DNA from: Colwellia sp. PAMC 20917
GTDB lineage: Bacteria; Pseudomonadota; Gammaproteobacteria; Enterobacterales; Alteromonadaceae
DNA: 64,000 nucleotides
Direction: 5' to 3'
Assembly: GCF_001767295.1 (NCBI RefSeq)
Contig: NZ_CP014944.1
Location: 2,666,001-2,730,000, forward strand
Part shown: piece by piece, positions 1 to 9,577 of the stretch
Position numbering within the stretch: position 1 is the stretch's first letter
Layout: every line of letters begins with the position of its first letter
Notes under the pieces: model-generated
What the model was told of the DNA's origin: nothing
Database searches by the model: none
The model's input: the letters and a program-made list of their open reading frames with translations, nothing else
Translations under genes and position numbers: made by a program

Positions 1-1
1 A

Positions 2-256
2 ACCCAAATTTTACTTTATACCGTGTTACTTTTTGTTGTTGGCTTGTTACCTTATTTAGTGGGAATGAGTAATTGGTTATATTTAATTGGTGCAGTAACA
101 TTGAATTTAATGTTTTTTGCTTACGCCTGGAAACTTAAGTTTAATGCCGATGAGAATACGGCAATGGACACCTTTAAATTTTCAATCGTACATTTAATGG
201 GCTTGTTTATTATGCTATTGCTTGACCATTATTTATTACCTATGATACCAAGCTGA
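2..256 (+). CDS. cyoE: Heme O synthase (protoheme IX farnesyltransferase), C-terminal part
   Basis: The reading frame is open from the left edge of the window, so only about the last 84 residues are present. They form hydrophobic segments typical of the end of the UbiA-type membrane prenyltransferase that converts heme B to heme O for cytochrome oxidase; the stretch QILLYTVLLFVVGLLPY is characteristic. A GTG at 23 is an internal codon, not a start. The next gene encodes a SCO copper chaperone, which fits the end of a cytochrome c oxidase assembly cluster. The assignment rests on recognition of the C-terminus and on context. Confidence 0.85.
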   Translation, partial: TQILLYTVLLFVVGLLPYLVGMSNWLYLIGAVTLNLMFFAYAWKLKFNADENTAMDTFKFSIVHLMGLFIMLLLDHYLLPMIPS

Positions 257-433
257 TCAATTATCTGCTCATTGTTAAGGGTTAAAGACAAAGCTACTTC
301 GATACAATATTTAGTAGTAGGATAACGACTTACTAAATTTTATAGCGGGTATTTATCTATTTTTGACTGATGAAAAGTAGATCATTTAATCTGTCAAATG
401 GCTATTGGATAAGACAAACGGAAATAATTAAAT

Positions 434-1066
434 ATGAACAAGTTGTTGTATGTCATTGTCGCCCTTGTTGCTGGTGCAGTAGGTTTTTTTGTCTTTCAAA
501 AAGCGACAGTATTACCACAGCCCGAACATGCTTTATATTATCAGCAGGTTCGGGAAGTTAAGCCGTTTCAATTAACGGATCATCATAACCAAGCCTTTAC
601 CAAAGAACAATTAGCCAATAAATGGTCGTGGGTATTTCTAGGGTATACTTCTTGCCCTGATGTTTGCCCGACTACATTACAAGAACTAAACTTTGTTTAT
701 GATGATTTAAAAGCGATCAGTAAAGATACACAAATTTTATTGGTTTCGGTTGATCCTATTAGAGATACGCCAGAAAAATTAGCTCAGTATATAGCTTACT
801 TTAATGAGGAGTTTATTGCGCTTACGGCTGACCATGGTGTGTTATTTCCGTTTGCTCGTAACCTAGGCATGATGTACGCGATTAACGAGCCTGAAGGCGA
901 CAATAATGGTTACTTGGTCGATCACAGTGCTTCTTTAGTGTTAATTAATCCACAGGGAGATATCGCGGCTATATTTAAGCCAAGACAAGCCTTGGGTGTA
1001 TTACCTACCATTGATGGCGAGAAGCTGGTCAGTGATTTTGCAAAGATTGTAAAATTAGCTGAATAA
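434..1066 (+). CDS. SCO1/SenC family copper chaperone for cytochrome oxidase
   Basis: This 210-residue protein has one N-terminal membrane anchor (about residues 4-21) and a periplasmic thioredoxin-fold domain. The copper ligands of the SCO family are visible: C74 and C78 in TSCPDVCPTT and the distal histidine H164 in VDHSAS. SCO proteins deliver copper to the CuA site of cytochrome c oxidase subunit II. The position just after heme O synthase supports a role in oxidase assembly. The 177 bases between the two genes hold no other gene I can support. A hairpin terminator follows immediately. Confidence 0.93.
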   Translation: MNKLLYVIVALVAGAVGFFVFQKATVLPQPEHALYYQQVREVKPFQLTDHHNQAFTKEQLANKWSWVFLGYTSCPDVCPTTLQELNFVYDDLKAISKDTQILLVSVDPIRDTPEKLAQYIAYFNEEFIALTADHGVLFPFARNLGMMYAINEPEGDNNGYLVDHSASLVLINPQGDIAAIFKPRQALGVLPTIDGEKLVSDFAKIVKLAE

Positions 1067-1070
1067 AGGA

Positions 1071-1109
1071 AACTTGTCATCCTTAACTTTACTGGCTGAC
1101 AAGTTTTTT
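1071..1109 (+). terminator. Rho-independent terminator after the SCO gene
   Basis: A perfect 9-base stem, AACTTGTCA (1071-1079) with TGACAAGTT (1097-1105), is followed by a T run. It starts 4 bases after the SCO stop codon and separates that gene from the convergent deacetylase. Confidence 0.75.
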
Positions 1110-1124
1110 AAATCGTTATATTTG

Positions 1125-2174
1125 TTAAAGCGGATACCACTGCATACCTTCTTTTAAGACAAACCATGGCTTTGAGTACCAATAATAACGTCCTGGCTCA
1201 CTAATGCTTGGCGCGGTACAGTTACAGCGAACACGGCCAATGGGCAAGGGCGCGCTATAATTAATGGTAAAGCTATTTCCTTCTTGCCATTCTATCTTTT
1301 GTCGACCTAAACCCGAAATATAACAGTTCAATTGTGCGGGAAGAAAATCTTCAACAACAACATCAAAAGTCACTGATTTTGATTGGTTATACTCGACAAT
1401 GGTACTTGCATTTTCATTACGTAAAGTCATGTTGAAAGGTAAAGATTTTAATTTATCACGCAGACTAGATATTTGATCATAGGGTTTTGACGCAGGAAAA
1501 CGTGGCACGCTTGTTAAATCTGTCGCTAAGCCTACGGCTCCTGATTGTTGTGAAAAAGCAATAAAATCGTTTTGTGCGACCCATTCTTGTACTGCCGGTG
1601 TGTACTCACCATAAGGGTAAGCAAAATAGCGCCAACTTTGTCCAGTTTTTTCTTTAATAATACTTTCAGCCTCTAATAACAGTTCAGTATGTTTTATTAG
1701 CCACTGTTGTTCGGTTAAACCCTCACTAATACGGGCCATAGAATCATGTTCCATGCCATGGTTAGCTATAATAACGCCTTGATCAGCCATTGTTTTAAGT
1801 TGTTGCCAAGTAAGATAGTTACTAGAACCACGCTCAACAATGGCAGGGTTGATAAAAATCGTAAAAGGATAATTAAACTTGTCGAGAATGGGCTTACCAT
1901 TGAGTAGAATATCAAGGTAAGCATCATCAAATGTTATTGCCACTGTTTTGTCAGTAATAGGTTGCTGTTTCTTGATAGAATTCATTAAATCTGAGAGCGC
2001 GATGACATTGAAATTGTTATCAGATAAATACTGCATATGAATTTTAAACTGTTCCGGTGAAATACTAGTACTTGCCGGTGTTTTGTCACTAACATGGTGA
2101 TATTGTAAAATTACAGCGGCAAAGCTAGAAAAGTGAAAGCAAGATAGCAATAGTGCAGGTAATAAAAATTTCAT
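1125..2174 (-). CDS. Secreted polysaccharide deacetylase family protein (NodB fold)
   Basis: This 349-residue protein has a signal peptide (about residues 1-19, cut near SSFA-A). The NodB carbohydrate esterase 4 motifs are present: TFDD with D83 and D84, the metal-binding pair H139/H143 in NHGMEH, and the FAYPYGEY segment. Such enzymes remove acetyl groups from N-acetylated polysaccharides in a metal-dependent reaction. Residues from about 240 to the end form an extra C-terminal region, probably beta-rich, of unknown role. The substrate (peptidoglycan, chitin-like or exopolysaccharide) cannot be told. It ends against the terminator of the convergent SCO gene and stands alone. Confidence 0.85.
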   Translation of the reverse strand: MKFLLPALLLSCFHFSSFAAVILQYHHVSDKTPASTSISPEQFKIHMQYLSDNNFNVIALSDLMNSIKKQQPITDKTVAITFDDAYLDILLNGKPILDKFNYPFTIFINPAIVERGSSNYLTWQQLKTMADQGVIIANHGMEHDSMARISEGLTEQQWLIKHTELLLEAESIIKEKTGQSWRYFAYPYGEYTPAVQEWVAQNDFIAFSQQSGAVGLATDLTSVPRFPASKPYDQISSLRDKLKSLPFNMTLRNENASTIVEYNQSKSVTFDVVVEDFLPAQLNCYISGLGRQKIEWQEGNSFTINYSAPLPIGRVRCNCTAPSISEPGRYYWYSKPWFVLKEGMQWYPL

Positions 2175-2267
2175 GAGTGAAGCCCTTGTTTAGTCAGTCA
2201 TAAAAATAGCGCGTTTTGCTTTCTTTTTATAGTAAATTTTCAGGTAATTTTTATATGGAATACTTTT

Positions 2268-3635
2268 TTGAACGTTAATACTATCAATCATCATAAACAA
2301 CTATTCCTCATCGCCTTACCGATGATCTTTTCAAATATCACCATACCTCTTCTAGGCTTAGTTGATACTGCTGTTTTAGGACATTTAGACCAAGCCTATT
2401 ATTTAGGTGGCAGTACAGTCGGGGCAATGATTATTACCTTTGTTACTTGGTTGTGCGGCTTTTTACGTATGTCGACTACAGGTCTTACCGCTCAAGCATT
2501 AGGTGAAGAAAACGCACAAAAAAGTTTATTGGTTCTGCTACGGGGTTTGTTAGTGGCTTGCTTAATTGGTGGTGCACTGATTTTGTTACAGTCATTTTAT
2601 CTTGATCTGAGCTTGGGGTTAGCCGGGGGATCTGAACAAATACAATTTTATGCTAAACAATATTGCGATATCCGTATTTGGGGTTTACCTGCTGCGTTAT
2701 CAAATCTTGTTATATTAGGATGGTTGTTGGGCAATCATAAAGCCAAGGCGGTAATGTGGATATTGATCGTCACTAACTTAATTAACTTGTCGCTAGATCT
2801 ATTGTTTGTTTTAGTGTTTGACTGGCAAGTACAAGGGGTGGCGTCAGCAACGTTAATCGCTGAATATTCGGGTGTTATTATAGGGTTGGCTTATATTATC
2901 TTTGCGCAACAGACAGGTAATCGACAATCTCTAAAAAGTATATTAATAAAAATGATGGGGAAATTTACTGATATCAGAGATCAGTTATTTGAGAAGTCAG
3001 CGTTGATCAATTACTTTCAACTTAATCGAGATATTCTTATTCGAACACTGTGCTTAGAGATTTGTTTTGTCTTTATTACTTTTCAAGGGGCTAGGTTAGG
3101 GGACGATGTTATAGCAACTAATGCCATTTTAATGAACTTTGTTTTGTTAATTTCATTTGGATTAGACGGCATTGCCAATGCAGCAGAAGTGTTAGTGGGT
3201 AAAGCACAAGGGCAAAAGAATCTTAAACAGCGTAATTTTGTCGTCAAAATCGCTTTATTTTGGACGGGACTCTTTGCGCTAACTTATAGTGCACTCTTTG
3301 CCATAGCAGGTGATTTCTTGATTAGTTTACTAACCGACATTCCAGAGGTTGTTTTCTCGACCGAACAATATGTACATTGGATGATTATCTTACCTATATT
3401 AGGCTGTTGGTGTTATTTATTTGATGGTGTTTTTGTTGGTCTAATGAAAGCCAAAGTGATGCGAAATAGCATGATAATTGCGACCTTTGGTTGCTTTTTT
3501 CCAATGTGGTGGCTATTACAAGGGTTTGGTAATCATGGTTTATGGGCTGCATTTAGTGTGTTTTTGCTGGTACGAGGATTAAGCTTAGCTTGGCATTATT
3601 ATCGCGTTATAGAAAAACAAGCCATTAGTCTTTAA
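2268..3635 (+). CDS. MATE family efflux transporter (DinF-type)
   Basis: The 455-residue product has about 12 hydrophobic segments and the MATE opening PMIFSNITIPLLGLVDTAVLGHL. MATE proteins export drugs or metabolites using a Na+ or H+ gradient; the DinF branch is typical of gammaproteobacteria. The start is uncertain: the first in-frame initiator is TTG at 2268 with no good Shine-Dalgarno, and the next ATG (residue 19) would cut into the first helix. The 3' end overlaps the convergent small gene by 11 bases. Substrate unknown. Confidence 0.88.
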   Translation: MNVNTINHHKQLFLIALPMIFSNITIPLLGLVDTAVLGHLDQAYYLGGSTVGAMIITFVTWLCGFLRMSTTGLTAQALGEENAQKSLLVLLRGLLVACLIGGALILLQSFYLDLSLGLAGGSEQIQFYAKQYCDIRIWGLPAALSNLVILGWLLGNHKAKAVMWILIVTNLINLSLDLLFVLVFDWQVQGVASATLIAEYSGVIIGLAYIIFAQQTGNRQSLKSILIKMMGKFTDIRDQLFEKSALINYFQLNRDILIRTLCLEICFVFITFQGARLGDDVIATNAILMNFVLLISFGLDGIANAAEVLVGKAQGQKNLKQRNFVVKIALFWTGLFALTYSALFAIAGDFLISLLTDIPEVVFSTEQYVHWMIILPILGCWCYLFDGVFVGLMKAKVMRNSMIIATFGCFFPMWWLLQGFGNHGLWAAFSVFLLVRGLSLAWHYYRVIEKQAISL

Positions 3636-3879
3636 TTTTTTTATTTGCTCGTCGATCAAAAATATTGAGTAAACGATTAGCAAATATCCCACTGTAACCC
3701 CAAGCAGAGGTTAACAGACCAAGGGCTAAAAAAACAATGCCGGCGATTTGCCAATAATAATGGTAATAGTAACCGATAAAAATTAAGCATGCGCCAATAG
3801 CAAAAAGACCAAGTCCGCGAGTAAAAAGCACTAAGCTTCTTTGCGGGTCTTGGCCTAATTTTTCAAGTATTGTTATCAT
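3625..3879 (-). CDS. Small two-helix membrane protein, unknown function
   Basis: This 84-residue protein has two hydrophobic segments (about residues 19-39 and 43-63) and a basic C-terminus (RRANKKIKD), suggesting an inner-membrane hairpin with a cytoplasmic tail. I recognise no family motif. The start is ATG at 3879. It lies just downstream of nfuA on the same strand (about 58 bases away), so it may be co-transcribed with it. It overlaps the end of the MATE gene by 11 bases in convergent orientation. Function unknown. Confidence 0.6.
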   Translation of the reverse strand: MITILEKLGQDPQRSLVLFTRGLGLFAIGACLIFIGYYYHYYWQIAGIVFLALGLLTSAWGYSGIFANRLLNIFDRRANKKIKD

Positions 3880-3937
3880 TTTAAATTAATGAATAACTCA
3901 GCAGTCAGTATAGTTGTCGGGTTAACGAACAAATAAC

Positions 3938-4516
3938 TTAATAGTAAGAATGATCACCACGTTCGTGTTCAGTCATATCACGAACACCTTTTATCTCGCC
4001 TGCCATTGTTTCGAGAAGTTGTTTTTCGATACCATCTTTTACAGTGACATCAATTTGACTACAACCATTACAGCCACCACCAAATTGTAGAATAGCGAAA
4101 CCGTCGTCAGTAATTTCCATTAACGTACACTCACCACCATGGCCAGCTAACTGTGGATTAACTTCTGCTTTTAAGAAGTAGTCAACACGTTCGAATAATG
4201 GCGCATCGTCATTTACTTTTCTTAATTTAGCATTTGGCGCTTTTAAGGTTAATTGTGAACCCATTTGATCTGTAGTGAAATCAATTTCAGCATCTTCTAA
4301 GTACAGCTTACTGTCACCGTCGATATAAGCAGAGAAGTGTTCGAATTTCATTTCAATATCTTCAGGTTCTATCGCGTCAGCTGGGCAGTAAGATACGCCA
4401 CACTCTGCACTAGCAGTACCTGGGTTAACAACAAATACACGGATACTTGTGCCTTCTGCTTGTTGTTCTAATAATTTAGCGAAATGCGATTGTGCTGTTT
4501 CGGAAATATTGATCAT
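3938..4516 (-). CDS. nfuA: Fe-S cluster carrier/biogenesis protein NfuA
   Basis: NfuA binds a [4Fe-4S] cluster at its dimer interface and passes it to apo-proteins, especially under iron or oxidative stress. The protein has the N-terminal A-type-like domain (residues 1 to about 95) and the C-terminal Nfu domain with the CxxC ligand pair in GGGCNGC. I chose ATG at 4516 over the adjacent GTG at 4519; this puts the cysteines at 149 and 152, matching my recollection of the E. coli numbering. Residues C39 and C44 in the N-terminal domain are not canonical ligands. A perfect type 1 IscR site lies about 80 bases upstream, which predicts repression by [2Fe-2S]-IscR. Confidence 0.96.
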   Translation of the reverse strand: MINISETAQSHFAKLLEQQAEGTSIRVFVVNPGTASAECGVSYCPADAIEPEDIEMKFEHFSAYIDGDSKLYLEDAEIDFTTDQMGSQLTLKAPNAKLRKVNDDAPLFERVDYFLKAEVNPQLAGHGGECTLMEITDDGFAILQFGGGCNGCSQIDVTVKDGIEKQLLETMAGEIKGVRDMTEHERGDHSYY

Positions 4517-4593
4517 CACGGTTATTACTCTCTTACACTTGTTACCAAAATTTCTCTAAAGTTTCTCACGGACCTTAGAGATTGAAAATATTA

Positions 4594-4618
4594 ATACCTG
4601 ACTAATTTAGTCAGGTAT
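4594..4618. promoter_or_regulatory. IscR type 1 operator
   Basis: The 25 bases read ATACCTGACT, then AATTT, then AGTCAGGTAT. This fits the type 1 IscR consensus as I know it (ATASYYGACT R WWW Y AGTCRRSTAT) at every position. It is the core of a longer perfect inverted repeat with 19-base arms (4585-4603 and 4609-4627). It lies between the divergent nfuA and M14 peptidase genes, not at the 3' end of either, so a terminator role is unlikely. nfuA, an Fe-S gene, is the obvious target; effect on the peptidase gene is possible. Confidence 0.85.
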
Positions 4619-4760
4619 TAATATTTTACGCTGTTATCCACCTATACGCTAGTGAAATTATAGTTAATTGAAATAACAATATGATAAAAAGAGACAGTTA
4701 TTCTGGTGTGTTTCGATAGATTTTGGTATTTTATTGTTATTGAATTCAAGGATATATTTT

Positions 4761-7337
4761 ATGTTACTACGATTGTTTTTAGCCGTACTGGTCGGTTTTT
4801 TTATTTTGTCACCATTGAGTTATGCGGCAAAAGTTACCGACTATTTACCAACCGAACATACTTACAATCAAGCTATTCCTACCCCAGAAAGCTCATTAGG
4901 CTTTGGCATTGGCGAGCGACATATTCGTCATGATCAACTTCTCAACTACGTCAAAGTATTAGCAAGCAGCTCAGAGCGGATCACACTAACTGATATTGGA
5001 CAGACCCAAGAACTACGCCAGCAAGTGTTATTGACGATTTCTTCTAAAGATAATTTAGCTAATTTGAGTGAGATTTTGGCAAAAAGATCAGCCACGGGTA
5101 GTACCGATGACATCAGTTCACCGCTAGTCATTTGGCTTGGCTACAGTGTACACGGTGATGAGATTAGTGGCGCTAATGCGGCGATGGCCGTGGCGTATCA
5201 TTTGGCGGCAAGTGAAAATACTGATATAAAACAAATGCTAGAAAATACCCTGATTGTTATTGAACCAAGTATAAACCCCGATGGCATGGATAGATTTGTG
5301 CAATGGGCGAATATGCACCGTGGCAGCACACCTAATGCGGATCCTAATCATATCGAGCATCACCAAGGTTGGCTTACCGGTCGTACCAACCATTTTGGTT
5401 TTGATCTTAACCGTGACTGGTTATTACTTGCACAAAAAGAAAGTCAACATAGATTAGCGTATTTTCACCAATATCAGCCTCATGTATTAGGGGATTTTCA
5501 TGAGATGAGTGCCAATGGCAGTTATTTTTTTCAACCGGGCATCCCAACGCGAACTCACCCATTAACGCCAAGTGCCAATACAGAAATGACACAACTTTTA
5601 GCAAGCTATCATGCGAAGGCACTTGATAAAGATAATCGCCTTTATTACAGCCAAGAAAATTTCGATGACTTTTATTACGGTAAAGGATCTACTTACCCAG
5701 ACATTAACGGTGGAGTCGGTATTTTATTCGAACAAGCAAGTAGCCGAGGCATGCAACAAAACAGTGATAATGGCTTATTAACCTTTGAGTTTGGTATTCA
5801 AAATCACGTATTAACTTCACTCTCTACCATTGAGGGGGCATGGAAAAATAAGACCAAGCTACTGATTTATCAGAAAAACTTTTATAAAGAGTCAGAAAAA
5901 TTGGCTGATCAAGAGAGCTTTAGTGGCTACTTATTACATGAAACACATGATTCTTATCGCCTCAACGTCTTACTTGATAAATTAAAACAACATCAGATCA
6001 AGGCCTATCCGCTGACTGACGATTTTCGTTTAGCCGGTGTTGTTTATGCTAAAGAGCATAGCTTTTATGTGCCATTAGACCAGCGTCAGTATCGAGTTAT
6101 TCAAGCGTTGTTTTCGCAGCAAACTCAGTTCGAAGACAATACCTTTTATGATGTCTCCGGTTGGACAATGCCACTGGCAATGGACATAGACTTTTATCGG
6201 GTTGGTCGTACTTGGGGATTAAAACTGGCAGATAATGCTTGGGAGAAGCCAACAAATATAGCGGATAACAGTGGTATTGAGCAACAGGCGTATGCCTACG
6301 CATTTGAGTGGCATCATTTTTTAGCCCCAAAATTACTCAATGACTTGCTTAATAAAGGTATTAAAACAAAGGTTGCCACAAAAACTTTTTCTTCACGATT
6401 TAAAATTGATGGAAAAATGGTTAATAAAGATTTTGCGCGTGGCAGTATTATTATTCCTGCGGGCATACAAACGCAATTAAATTGGCGTGATATTGTCAGG
6501 CAAAGTAGTCAAAAAATTGATATACCTATTAATAGCTTGTCGACGGGATTAACCGTTAAAGGTATAGATATAGGTAGTGGCTCTTTCCAGTTATTATCGC
6601 CAGTAAAGGTTTTAATGCTCGGTGGTAAAGGCGTTTCTCAATACGAGAGTGCAGAGATGTTATTTTATCTTGACGATACCCTGTCAATCCCTGTGACGGT
6701 TGTAGAGCAGCAGCGTTTAGAAAAAATTGAGTTAAGTGGTTATAGCCATATTATTATGGTTGATGGCAAATACGATTCTCTTGGCCAAGATGGTGTCGAT
6801 AAAATAGCGGCATGGATAAAAAGTGGCGGTGTTATTTTTGGGCAGAAACGAGCAGCTAAATTTTTATCAGAATATGAATTACTGGCGATGAATTTTGTTA
6901 CTACTAATGAAATCAACCAGCTATTTGATACGGATAATGTCCGCTACCAAGACAAAGAAGAACTTGCTGGACGTAAACGTATTGCTGGCGCGATTTTTGA
7001 GTCAACACTCGATACCTCGCATCCGTTAGCTTATGGTTATACGGATAACCGTTTACCGTTATTTCGCAACAGTACATTAATTTTGCAACATAGTTCAAAG
7101 CCCTTTATCTCAGTGGCGAAGTATAATGCACGGCCATTATTGAGCGGTTATGCTGATAAAAATATGGTCAATCGAGTGGCAAATTCTTCAGCTATAGTCG
7201 CCCATAATTATGGTAATGGGCGAGTGATTGCCAGTACTGACAATTTAGCTTTTAGAGGCTATTGGTTAGGCAGTTCAAAGTTAATAGCGAACAGCTTATT
7301 TTTTGCTAAAGCATTTAACGTTTCTACGACTCATTAA
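4761..7337 (+). CDS. Secreted M14 family zinc carboxypeptidase, large form
   Basis: The product is about 858 residues with a clear signal peptide (MLLRLFLAVLVGFFILSPLS, cut after YAA). The M14 zinc site is present: H131 and E134 in HGDEISGANAA, the segment FDLNRDW, and DFHEMS. The catalytic domain takes about the first 400 residues. The remaining part contains a ThuA/glutamine-amidotransferase-like stretch (VLMLGGKGVSQYES, SGYSHIIMVDG) and a C-terminal beta-rich region. It probably degrades extracellular peptides. I use ATG at 4761, preceded by AAGGAT, rather than an in-frame TTG at 4734 without a ribosome binding site. Exact specificity cannot be told. Confidence 0.87.
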   Translation: MLLRLFLAVLVGFFILSPLSYAAKVTDYLPTEHTYNQAIPTPESSLGFGIGERHIRHDQLLNYVKVLASSSERITLTDIGQTQELRQQVLLTISSKDNLANLSEILAKRSATGSTDDISSPLVIWLGYSVHGDEISGANAAMAVAYHLAASENTDIKQMLENTLIVIEPSINPDGMDRFVQWANMHRGSTPNADPNHIEHHQGWLTGRTNHFGFDLNRDWLLLAQKESQHRLAYFHQYQPHVLGDFHEMSANGSYFFQPGIPTRTHPLTPSANTEMTQLLASYHAKALDKDNRLYYSQENFDDFYYGKGSTYPDINGGVGILFEQASSRGMQQNSDNGLLTFEFGIQNHVLTSLSTIEGAWKNKTKLLIYQKNFYKESEKLADQESFSGYLLHETHDSYRLNVLLDKLKQHQIKAYPLTDDFRLAGVVYAKEHSFYVPLDQRQYRVIQALFSQQTQFEDNTFYDVSGWTMPLAMDIDFYRVGRTWGLKLADNAWEKPTNIADNSGIEQQAYAYAFEWHHFLAPKLLNDLLNKGIKTKVATKTFSSRFKIDGKMVNKDFARGSIIIPAGIQTQLNWRDIVRQSSQKIDIPINSLSTGLTVKGIDIGSGSFQLLSPVKVLMLGGKGVSQYESAEMLFYLDDTLSIPVTVVEQQRLEKIELSGYSHIIMVDGKYDSLGQDGVDKIAAWIKSGGVIFGQKRAAKFLSEYELLAMNFVTTNEINQLFDTDNVRYQDKEELAGRKRIAGAIFESTLDTSHPLAYGYTDNRLPLFRNSTLILQHSSKPFISVAKYNARPLLSGYADKNMVNRVANSSAIVAHNYGNGRVIASTDNLAFRGYWLGSSKLIANSLFFAKAFNVSTTH

Positions 7338-7398
7338 TGATTTTTTGAGAGATGAAAAGATTTAAATTGTGTAAAGCTAACACCGTATAAGTTAATTG

Positions 7399-8196
7399 TT
7401 ATTGAATTTTTTTATTAGGTAAAGATAAACAAAGGCTTAATACGGTAACTTTTTTAACGCCATTAGCTTTCAATAAACGACAAATTTCATTACACGTAGA
7501 GCCTGTTGTGACCACATCATCAAGGAGCAATACGTGTTCAGGTAAACGAGAGTGTTGATCACTTTTATTGACTAAATATTCGCTTGACAGTTTAAAGGCA
7601 TGACGTAAATTTTTACGGCGGATAACACCGGTTTGACCCGCTTGGCTTTTATCGTGACTAATACGCTGCAATGCATCTGGGCAATAGGGTATTTGTGCAA
7701 GGCGGGCAAATTTTTCTGCCAATAAATGCGCTTGATTAAAACCTCGCGTTTGCCATTTTTTCAAATGTATTGGTACGGACAATAGTATGGGTTGATTGGG
7801 AAAATTTTTATTTTCATACGGTAAGGCGTTTTTCCATTGTTTAAATAATAAAATACTCAGTAAAGGGACTAATTCAAAACGGCCGTGATACTTTAGTTGC
7901 CTGACCCATAAGTCTATGGGCCATTGGTAAGCTGATACTGAGATTAACTGATCAAAAATTCTTTTAGGTAATATAGTATTTATCGCTGGCCAGGTTAATA
8001 AATCACCGTGTAATTTTTTTAAATCAAAAAGTGGTAAATCAGCCAAGCAAAAATCACAAATAAGCGCTTGGCTTTGACAGCGACCACCACATAAGTCACA
8101 ACAACTTAATTGTGTTGTAAACAACTTTAAACGATCAATAAAGTTAAATGAATTTTGTTTTAAATATTGAATAAATTTTACCTGGTTAAATTCCAT
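7399..8196 (-). CDS. ComF/GntX family phosphoribosyltransferase-like protein
   Basis: This 265-residue protein has an N-terminal four-cysteine zinc-finger-like motif (CDLCGGRC, CDFC) and a C-terminal PRTase fold with the PRPP loop VLLLDDVVTTGST. ComF-family proteins take part in DNA uptake and recombination in competent bacteria; the E. coli relative GntX (YhgH) lies next to bioH, as here. A good ribosome binding site (AGAAGG) precedes ATG at 8196. It is transcribed away from bioH across a 68-base shared promoter region. Confidence 0.9.
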   Translation of the reverse strand: MEFNQVKFIQYLKQNSFNFIDRLKLFTTQLSCCDLCGGRCQSQALICDFCLADLPLFDLKKLHGDLLTWPAINTILPKRIFDQLISVSAYQWPIDLWVRQLKYHGRFELVPLLSILLFKQWKNALPYENKNFPNQPILLSVPIHLKKWQTRGFNQAHLLAEKFARLAQIPYCPDALQRISHDKSQAGQTGVIRRKNLRHAFKLSSEYLVNKSDQHSRLPEHVLLLDDVVTTGSTCNEICRLLKANGVKKVTVLSLCLSLPNKKIQ

Positions 8197-8264
8197 TTAA
8201 TACCTTCTTTAAGTAAACTGTCGTTAACTTCGTGTAATAAAAATTAACGGTAATACCCTCTATT

Positions 8265-9065
8265 ATGAGCATGGCAGAAACTTTAAAAATATCGAGTCAA
8301 GGGTGCGGACTTCCGCTAGTTTTTATTCATGGCTGGGGATTAAACTCGGGCGTTTGGCAACCGAGTGTCGAGGTATTAAAAGAGCACTTTGAAGTGATCA
8401 CTGTCGATTTACCTGGTTTTGGTGCCAATTTAGAACACTCAATATCTCCTTATACTTTAGCTGAAGTTGCATCATTAATAGCGCAATCTGTAGCAAAACC
8501 TGCGGTATATATAGGTTGGTCGTTAGGTGGTTTGATTGCCAGTGAAATAGCATTAAATTTTCCAAAGCAAGTGAAAGCATTAATCACGGTCGCTAGCTCG
8601 CCTTGTTTTGTTGAGCAAGAGAACTGGTTTGGCATTAAGCCGGATGTTTTAGCGATATTTCATCGACAATTAGCAGAAGATACCGCCAAGACGATTAATA
8701 ACTTTTTAAAAGTTCAGGCGATGGGCAGCCCTCATTTACGTCATGATATTAAATTGCTACGAGAACTCGTTATGCAGTTTCCAATGCCAACCAAATCAAC
8801 TTTAGATGAGTCGCTGCAATTATTGACAACCGTTGATCAGCGCGAAAGTCTCGCCCAAATATCGATACCCTACTTGCGGTTATACGGAAAGCTTGACGGC
8901 TTAGTGCCGCGCAAGGCAATTACAGCTATTACTGCATTATCACCTAACAGTGATGTTGTTATTTTTGAGCAGGCATCACATGCACCTTTTATTTCTCACC
9001 CAGAGGCGTTTATCGAAACACTAACGACTTGGCTAGCCCCTTTAGTTGAACGTACTTATCGATAA
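8265..9065 (+). CDS. bioH: Pimeloyl-ACP methyl ester carboxylesterase BioH
   Basis: BioH cleaves pimeloyl-ACP methyl ester to give pimeloyl-ACP, which enters biotin ring assembly. This alpha/beta hydrolase of 266 residues shows the oxyanion segment FIHGWGLNSGVW, the nucleophile elbow GWSLGG (S86), the acid in YGKLDGLVP and the catalytic histidine in ASHAPFISHP. The start may be ATG at 8265 or the ATG two codons later. The head-to-head arrangement with comF/gntX matches other gammaproteobacteria. No other bio genes are in the window. Confidence 0.93.
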   Translation: MSMAETLKISSQGCGLPLVFIHGWGLNSGVWQPSVEVLKEHFEVITVDLPGFGANLEHSISPYTLAEVASLIAQSVAKPAVYIGWSLGGLIASEIALNFPKQVKALITVASSPCFVEQENWFGIKPDVLAIFHRQLAEDTAKTINNFLKVQAMGSPHLRHDIKLLRELVMQFPMPTKSTLDESLQLLTTVDQRESLAQISIPYLRLYGKLDGLVPRKAITAITALSPNSDVVIFEQASHAPFISHPEAFIETLTTWLAPLVERTYR

Positions 9066-9259
9066 ATCGATCCTTTACTTTTTAGTCGTATTGTATGATA
9101 ATTGAACAAAGATGTTGCAGGGTTAAATAGCAAAAACTGAGTACTTAGGCCGATTACTTAAGCTAAGTATTTAAATTAAATATGTAAATTAAGTCTGTAA
9201 ATTTAGTATTTACTTATTTGTACATTGTTATTCTGTTAATAGGTATAGAGGAGTTTGTT

Positions 9260-9574
9260 ATGGAAATACAATCAGCATTAGCAAGTGGTCTACAAGGCTT
9301 TCAAAAAGCGCAAGGCGATGTCACAGAAGCTGCAGCAGATATTGCGGCTAACTTAGCTGTTAGTCCTGAAGATTTTGGTATTGGTCAAGAAAACAATACT
9401 GATAATGCACCTAGCCCAGATACAGCTAGTAAGAATGCTAATTCAGCAGAATTACCAGACCTTACCAAAGCCGTTGTCGATTTAAAAGTTGCAGAATTTC
9501 AAGCGAAAGCGTCCGCAGATGTTATTCAAACAGCTGATGAAACTTTAGGTACGCTATTAGACGTTCGAGCATAA
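9260..9574 (+). CDS. Small protein resembling a flagellar-rod N-terminus, unknown function
   Basis: The product is 104 residues starting at ATG 9260, preceded by GAGGAG; an in-frame start 14 codons earlier lacks a ribosome binding site. Its first 30 residues (IQSALASGLQGFQKAQ, then DVTEAAADIAANL) resemble the amphipathic N-terminal helix of flagellar rod and hook proteins, which carry a similar small-residue-rich ANN/IAN pattern. The middle is Asn/Ser/Pro-rich and likely disordered, and the C-terminus is helical. No signal peptide is seen. The next gene starts 3 bases after its stop, so the two are surely co-transcribed and probably work together. Flagellar relationship is inference only. Confidence 0.7.
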   Translation: MEIQSALASGLQGFQKAQGDVTEAAADIAANLAVSPEDFGIGQENNTDNAPSPDTASKNANSAELPDLTKAVVDLKVAEFQAKASADVIQTADETLGTLLDVRA

Positions 9575-9577
9575 CCG

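Noticed and set aside
4585-4627. Reading the 43-base inverted repeat as a terminator
   Set aside because: Neither flanking gene ends there; both start away from it, and the core matches the IscR consensus exactly.
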